Assembly (NCBI RefSeq): GCF_014256275.1
Contig: NZ_JACCFE010000002.1
Location: 620,001-684,000 of the forward strand
From: Rhodococcus sp. 4CII
GTDB lineage: Bacteria > Actinomycetota > Actinomycetes > Mycobacteriales > Mycobacteriaceae
DNA: 64,000 nucleotides
Reading direction: 5' to 3'
Below are positions 60,625 to 64,000 of the stretch, in pieces. Below the pieces are notes generated by a model. The model searched no databases, was not told the origin of the DNA, and saw only the letters and a program-made list of their open reading frames with translations. The position numbers were made by a program, and so were the translations under genes. Position 1 is the stretch's first letter. Each line of letters starts with the position of its first letter.

Positions 60625-61689
60625 ATGTCCAGGCTGATCCAGTGCCTGACGATCATGGCCTTCCTGCTTGCGACGACGACGGCGTGCACCATCCCGACCG
60701 AGACGAACTCGGTGGTCGACATCCCGGTGACGTCGCCGGCGGTCGCCACTCTCCCACTCCTCCCCGCCGAGGACCCGCCCGCGGGTGACGGCGTCACCGC
60801 GAGCCCGGAGCCCGCCGCAGTGAGTCCGGAGCCGTTCCCGTCTGCGCAGGTTCCGGTCTCCGCGCCGCTCGCCGAGCGGATCTCGGCCGCGGTCGCGACC
60901 GCGGCCGCGGATCGCGGGGCCGACGTGTCGATCGCCGTCCTGGACCGCGCCACCGGTAACTACCTCGCCGACACCGACGCCGACACCGAACCGGTCGAAG
61001 CGGCGTCGTTGGCCAAGCTCTTCATCGCCGCCCAGATGTATCACCTCGACGCCCTCGGTGAGCGTCCGCTGTCCGACTACGACCGTCTGCTGCTGGCGCG
61101 GATGCTGGAATCGTCCGACGACGACGCCGCCAACACACTCTGGGACGATCTCGGCGGCCCGGATCTCGTCGTCGACGTCGCCGGGCGGTACGGACTCGCC
61201 GCCACCACACCGCCCTGGGACGGGTTGTGGTGGAACACCGAGACGACCGCCGCCGACCTCGTAATGTTCTACGCCGGGCTCCTGGGCGACCGCGACGGCC
61301 TCGGTGAGGGCCGGATCGCCGAGTTCGTCAGCTACCTACGCTCGTCGACCCCCGAGGGAATCGACGGCTACGACCAGCGGTTCGGCCTCCCCGACGGGTT
61401 GCCCGGCGAGACCGTCCTCGGGGTGAAGCAGGGCTGGATGTGCTGTGTAGGTGACCGGTGGATTCACGTGTCGACCGGGGTGATCGGAGCCGACAACCGC
61501 TACATCGTGGCCGTCGCGTCGCGAGAGGACATCCGCTACGAGGACGACGAGGAATCGTACCCGGACACCGCGATCACGGATGTCACCGAGGATTCGAGTG
61601 CGCAGCATGCCCGGGAAACGATGACCGGGCTCGTGAAGTCGGTGTTCCCCGCCGGCGTCGTCGACGATTGGGCGCAGCCCCAGGGGTGA
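60625..61689 (+). CDS. LppW-like lipoprotein with beta-lactamase-like fold
   Basis: A 354-residue exported lipoprotein. The lipobox is in LLATTTACT (Cys about residue 21), followed by a Pro/Ala linker to about 85. The rest is a serine beta-lactamase-like domain with SxxK in VEAASLAKLF, an SDN-like SSDDDAANTLWDDLGG, and GVKQGWMCC where KTG is expected. Loss of KTG argues against drug hydrolysis; such proteins are probably peptidoglycan binding or D,D-peptidase-like. It lies between rplS and trmD, like LppW (Rv2905). Confidence 0.82.
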   Translation: MSRLIQCLTIMAFLLATTTACTIPTETNSVVDIPVTSPAVATLPLLPAEDPPAGDGVTASPEPAAVSPEPFPSAQVPVSAPLAERISAAVATAAADRGADVSIAVLDRATGNYLADTDADTEPVEAASLAKLFIAAQMYHLDALGERPLSDYDRLLLARMLESSDDDAANTLWDDLGGPDLVVDVAGRYGLAATTPPWDGLWWNTETTAADLVMFYAGLLGDRDGLGEGRIAEFVSYLRSSTPEGIDGYDQRFGLPDGLPGETVLGVKQGWMCCVGDRWIHVSTGVIGADNRYIVAVASREDIRYEDDEESYPDTAITDVTEDSSAQHARETMTGLVKSVFPAGVVDDWAQPQG

Positions 61690-61710
61690 TGCCTCACGCC
61701 CGGAAACAGG

Positions 61711-62403
61711 TCAGGGCAACAGGTCCGGGCGGCGTTCGGTGGTGCGGAGGAGGGACTGTTCGCGTCTCCACGCGGCCACCTTCGCGTGGTCGCCGGAGAG
61801 CAGGACGGGTGGGACATCGAGTCCACGCCAGGTGGCCGGCCGGGTATAGCTGGGCCCCTCGAGGAGACCGTCGGAGAACGAATCCTCTTGGTGCGACTGC
61901 TGATTGCCCAGCACTCCGGGAATCAGGCGCACGAACGCCTCGGTCATCACGAGCACGGCTGCCTCGCCCCCGATGAGGACGTAGTCTCCGATGCTGACCT
62001 CTTCGACGCGGACGCGGCGGGCGGCGTCGTCGAAGACCCGCTGATCGATGCCTTCGTACCGTCCGCAGGCGAAGACGATGTGCTGCTCCCCCGCCCAGCG
62101 TTCGGCGGTTGCCTGCGTGAACGGGACACCTGCGGGTGTGGGGACGACGAGCAACGGGTCCGCGTCGCCGTCGCCCGCGGCGAGCACGTCGTCCAGGGCG
62201 GGGCCCCAGACCGTCGGTTTCATGACCATCCCCGGCCCACCTCCGTACGGTGAGTCGTCGACAGCCTTGTGGACGTCGTGCGTCCATTTCCTCAGGTCGT
62301 GCACCTCGACGGCGATGAGGCCCTTGTCGATGGCCTTGCCGAGCAACGCAGCCCGGAGCGGCTCGAGGTATTCGGGGAAGATGGTGACCACGTCGAGACG
62401 CAC
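61711..62403 (-). CDS. trmD: tRNA (guanine-N1)-methyltransferase
   Basis: Methylates G37 of tRNAs reading CNN and CGG codons, preventing frameshift. SPOUT-fold landmarks are LDVVTIFPEYLEPLRAALLGKAI, DDSPYGGGPGMVMKP, FACGRYEGIDQRV and VEEVSIGDYVLIGGEAAVLVM, all complete. The 230-residue form starts at GTG 62403, 10 bases after the rimM stop; an ATG at 62436 inside rimM is less likely. Confidence 0.96.
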   Translation of the reverse strand: MRLDVVTIFPEYLEPLRAALLGKAIDKGLIAVEVHDLRKWTHDVHKAVDDSPYGGGPGMVMKPTVWGPALDDVLAAGDGDADPLLVVPTPAGVPFTQATAERWAGEQHIVFACGRYEGIDQRVFDDAARRVRVEEVSIGDYVLIGGEAAVLVMTEAFVRLIPGVLGNQQSHQEDSFSDGLLEGPSYTRPATWRGLDVPPVLLSGDHAKVAAWRREQSLLRTTERRPDLLP

Positions 62404-62413
62404 GGCTACCGAC

Positions 62414-62965
62414 TCACTTCCCGTCGGCGGAGTCACCGAAGTCGGGATCCAGCAAGCCTTCCGGCGGGTCGATCTCGACGACGCCGTCGGCTACGGACAC
62501 CGAGGTGACGATAGCGGCCACGAAGGGGACGAGGAGTTCGCCGGGCTCTTCGCCGGCCCGGCGGACCGACAGCAATTCGCCTGCCGCGGAATGCAGTACC
62601 TCGATGACCGTACCCACCTCGGTGCCGTCTGCGAGTCGCACCGCCAGTCCCTCGAGTTCGTGATCGTAGAACTCGTCGGGGTCGTCGGAGGGTTCGAGTT
62701 CCGAGCTGTCGATGACGAACAAGGTGCCTCGCAAGGCATCCGCCCCGGTGCGATCCGACACACCCTCGAGGCGCAGCAGAAGCCGCCCGGAATGCTCCCG
62801 GGCGGCTTCCACCGTGTACGTACTCACAGCCTGCTCGCGCGGCTTGTGTCCCCGCAGCACGGCACCGACGGCAAATCGATCCTCGGGTTCGTCGGTACGA
62901 ACCTCGACCACGATCTCACCCTTGATGCCGTGCGACTTGGCGACACGGCCCACCACGAGCTCCAC
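62414..62965 (-). CDS. rimM: 16S rRNA processing protein RimM
   Basis: 30S maturation factor that binds S19. The 183 residues form an N-terminal RimM domain (VVGRVAKSHGIKGEIVVEVRTDEPEDRFAVGAVL) and a PRC-barrel (DPDEFYDHELEGLAVRLADGTEVGTVIEVLHSAAGELLSV). GTG 62965 lies 13 bases after the KH-protein stop. It belongs to the rpsP-khpA-rimM-trmD operon. Confidence 0.95.
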   Translation of the reverse strand: MELVVGRVAKSHGIKGEIVVEVRTDEPEDRFAVGAVLRGHKPREQAVSTYTVEAAREHSGRLLLRLEGVSDRTGADALRGTLFVIDSSELEPSDDPDEFYDHELEGLAVRLADGTEVGTVIEVLHSAAGELLSVRRAGEEPGELLVPFVAAIVTSVSVADGVVEIDPPEGLLDPDFGDSADGK

Positions 62966-62978
62966 TACGGTGCGGCCT

Positions 62979-63221
62979 CTACTGATCGGTGTCGATGACG
63001 TCGACCCGGATCCCCCGGCCACCGATACCGGAGACGAGCGTGCGCAGAGCGGTCGCGGTGCGACCACCGCGACCGATGACCTTGCCGAGATCGTCAGGGT
63101 TGACGTGCACCTCGACAGTGCGCCCCCGACGCCCGGTGATCAGCTCGACACGAACGTCGTCGGGATTGGCGACGATGCCACGAACGAGGTGCTCCACGGC
63201 ATCGGCGACGACGGCACTCAC
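62979..63221 (-). CDS. khpA: KhpA-type KH-domain RNA-binding protein
   Basis: An 80-residue single KH domain: VVADAVEHLVRGIVANPDDVRVEL, the GxxG loop in LGKVIGRGGRTATALRTLVSG, and IRVDVID. KhpA proteins act with KhpB in RNA chaperoning and cell size control. It starts by a four-base overlap with rpsP (ATGA). Confidence 0.94.
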   Translation of the reverse strand: MSAVVADAVEHLVRGIVANPDDVRVELITGRRGRTVEVHVNPDDLGKVIGRGGRTATALRTLVSGIGGRGIRVDVIDTDQ

Positions 63222-63679
63222 TTCTCAGCAGCCTCGGACTCTGCAGCAGCCTCGGCGGGAGCGTCGGCAGCAGCCTCGGCGTCCTCGGCCTTCGCCTTCT
63301 TCTTCTTGGGCGTGATGGCCTCACCGACGGGCTCGTTCTCGGCCTGCGCGAGCGCAGCCTGGAACAGCTCCAGCTTGGTGGGCTTGGCTTCCTTGACGCG
63401 GAGGGTGCCCTCGGCGCCCGGCAGGCCCTTGAACTTCTGCCAGTCACCGGTGATCTTCAGGATGGCCTCGACGGGCTCGGTGGGCTGGGCGCCGACGCCG
63501 AGCCAGTACTGTGCGCGCTCCGAGTCGACCTCGATCAGCGAGGGCTCTTCCTTGGGGTGGTACTTGCCGATGGTCTCGATCGCACGGCCGTTGCGGCGGG
63601 TGCGGGAGTCGGCGACGACGATGCGGTACTGCGGGTTCCGGATCTTGCCGAGCCGGGTGAGCTTGATCTTGACAGCCAC
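63218..63679 (-). CDS. rpsP: 30S ribosomal protein S16 with Ala/Lys tail
   Basis: An early assembly protein of the 30S. Residues 1-85 are the S16 fold (AVKIKLTRLGKIRNPQYRIVVADSRTRRNGRAIETIGKYHP); the rest extends to 153 with KKKKAKAEDAEAAADAPAEAAAESEAAEK, a mixed Lys then Ala-Glu tail also typical of Rhodococcus S16. It is the first gene of the trmD operon. Confidence 0.97.
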   Translation of the reverse strand: MAVKIKLTRLGKIRNPQYRIVVADSRTRRNGRAIETIGKYHPKEEPSLIEVDSERAQYWLGVGAQPTEPVEAILKITGDWQKFKGLPGAEGTLRVKEAKPTKLELFQAALAQAENEPVGEAITPKKKKAKAEDAEAAADAPAEAAAESEAAEK

Positions 63680-63701
63680 TGCTGTACTTCTCCTTCAGTG
63701 C

Positions 63702-63729
63702 GCACACAAGTGTGCCCACGTGTCACGTG
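63702..63729. promoter_or_regulatory. Palindromic elements upstream of rpsP
   Basis: GCACAC-AA-GTGTGC at 63702-63715 is followed by two CACGTG words one base apart at 63717-63729. They lie 22-50 bases before the rpsP ATG, within its leader or promoter, in the 179-base gap 63680-63858. A regulator or an RNA hairpin is possible. Confidence 0.35.
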
Positions 63730-63858
63730 CAATTCGGCGACGCGCAGGAATAGCGCGCCCGGTTTTGCCTCCAACCTGTGACCGCCGCGCGGTACGGAAC
63801 CGGATGCGACGAACAGCGGTTCATTCTGCCAGACGAACACCGCGAGGGGGAAACCAGG

Positions 63859-64000
63859 TCATCGGGTCTTGACGACGGTCCCCCGCAACACCACGACATC
63901 GGGCGCGGCGAGGGCGTCGCTGCTCGCGCGCGGGTCGTTCCGGAACACGAGCAGATCCGCGGGCGCGCCCGCCTCCACACCCGGATGTCCGAGCCAGGTC
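63859..64000 (-). CDS. Amidohydrolase-like protein, C-terminal end only
   Basis: The last 46 codons of a gene that begins beyond the window. They read WLGHPGVEAGAPADLLVF, RNDPRASSDALAAP and DVVVLRGTVVKTR before the stop, the C-terminal composite-beta domain of amidohydrolases (PGxxADLxVF). The metal-binding part is outside. In mycobacteria an amidohydrolase lies next to rpsP. Confidence 0.7.
   Translation of the reverse strand, partial: TWLGHPGVEAGAPADLLVFRNDPRASSDALAAPDVVVLRGTVVKTR

Noticed and set aside
60625..61689. Beta-lactamase resistance gene
   Set aside because: KTG is replaced by KQG and the gene is a conserved lipoprotein next to trmD.

Overview
The window is high-GC actinobacterial chromosome and most resembles Rhodococcus (the large-genome soil group) or a close relative in the Mycobacteriales. 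Pointers are mycothione reductase, malate:quinone oxidoreductase, a DUF2631/DUF2469 complement, frequent GTG/TTG starts with 4-base stop/start overlaps, and gene order. From memory of M. tuberculosis H37Rv, the backbone follows Rv2852c-Rv2909c: mqo, hydrolase, mtr, map, lipoprotein PBP, GNAT, ispG, rip1, dxr, DUF2631, rlmN, cdsA, frr, pyrH, tsf, rpsB, M23 peptidase, xerC, viuB, dprA, comM, yraN, DUF2469, rnhB, lepB, rplS, LppW-like lipoprotein, trmD, rimM, KH protein, rpsP. No rRNA, tRNA, CRISPR array or complete insertion sequence was seen.

Layout. 1-7.5 kb: redox and cofactor genes (mqo, mtr, cobQ, map). 7.5-12.1 kb: a scarred stretch with remnants of a GntR regulator, an IS607-type recombinase, an aminoethylphosphonate-type ABC permease and an amino-acid permease, around an intact acyl-CoA synthetase and a GAF-LuxR regulator. 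12.1-13.4 kb: a small operon of two GyrI-like proteins and a BRCT-like protein. 13.5-20 kb: cell-wall PBP, GNAT, and the MEP-isoprenoid block ispG-rip1-dxr. 20-30 kb: translation and lipid housekeeping (rlmN, cdsA, frr, pyrH, tsf, rpsB) plus an M23 peptidase and a MinD/ParA-like ATPase. 30-31 kb: xerC, broken by two frameshifts.

33-47.6 kb is the accessory highlight: a catabolic island lying between viuB and dprA, which are near neighbours in mycobacteria. It carries a TetR regulator, CoA-transferase, HMG-CoA-lyase-like enzyme, NTF2-fold protein, an ACAD10/11-like acyl-CoA dehydrogenase overlapping an APH-fold kinase fused to a DUF6285-like domain, a complete LIV-type ABC importer, an acyl-CoA ligase, a cyclase-family hydrolase, a VOC protein and an AhpD-like protein. 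Near-identical 21-bp palindromes sit at both outer promoters of the island, so one TetR regulator probably controls the whole block. The likely logic is import of a carboxylic acid, CoA activation, phosphorylation and removal of a hydroxyl group as in the levulinate (Lva) pathway, then lyase cleavage. The substrate is not known.

48-64 kb returns to the core: dprA-comM-yraN, an F420-type oxidoreductase, a second decayed patch (AsnC regulator, amidohydrolase tail, MHS transporter), a patatin lipase, DUF2469-rnhB-lepB-rplS, a membrane protein, Tex with an RGG-type repeat tail, an LppW-like lipoprotein, and the rpsP-khpA-rimM-trmD operon. Genes at both edges of the window are partial.
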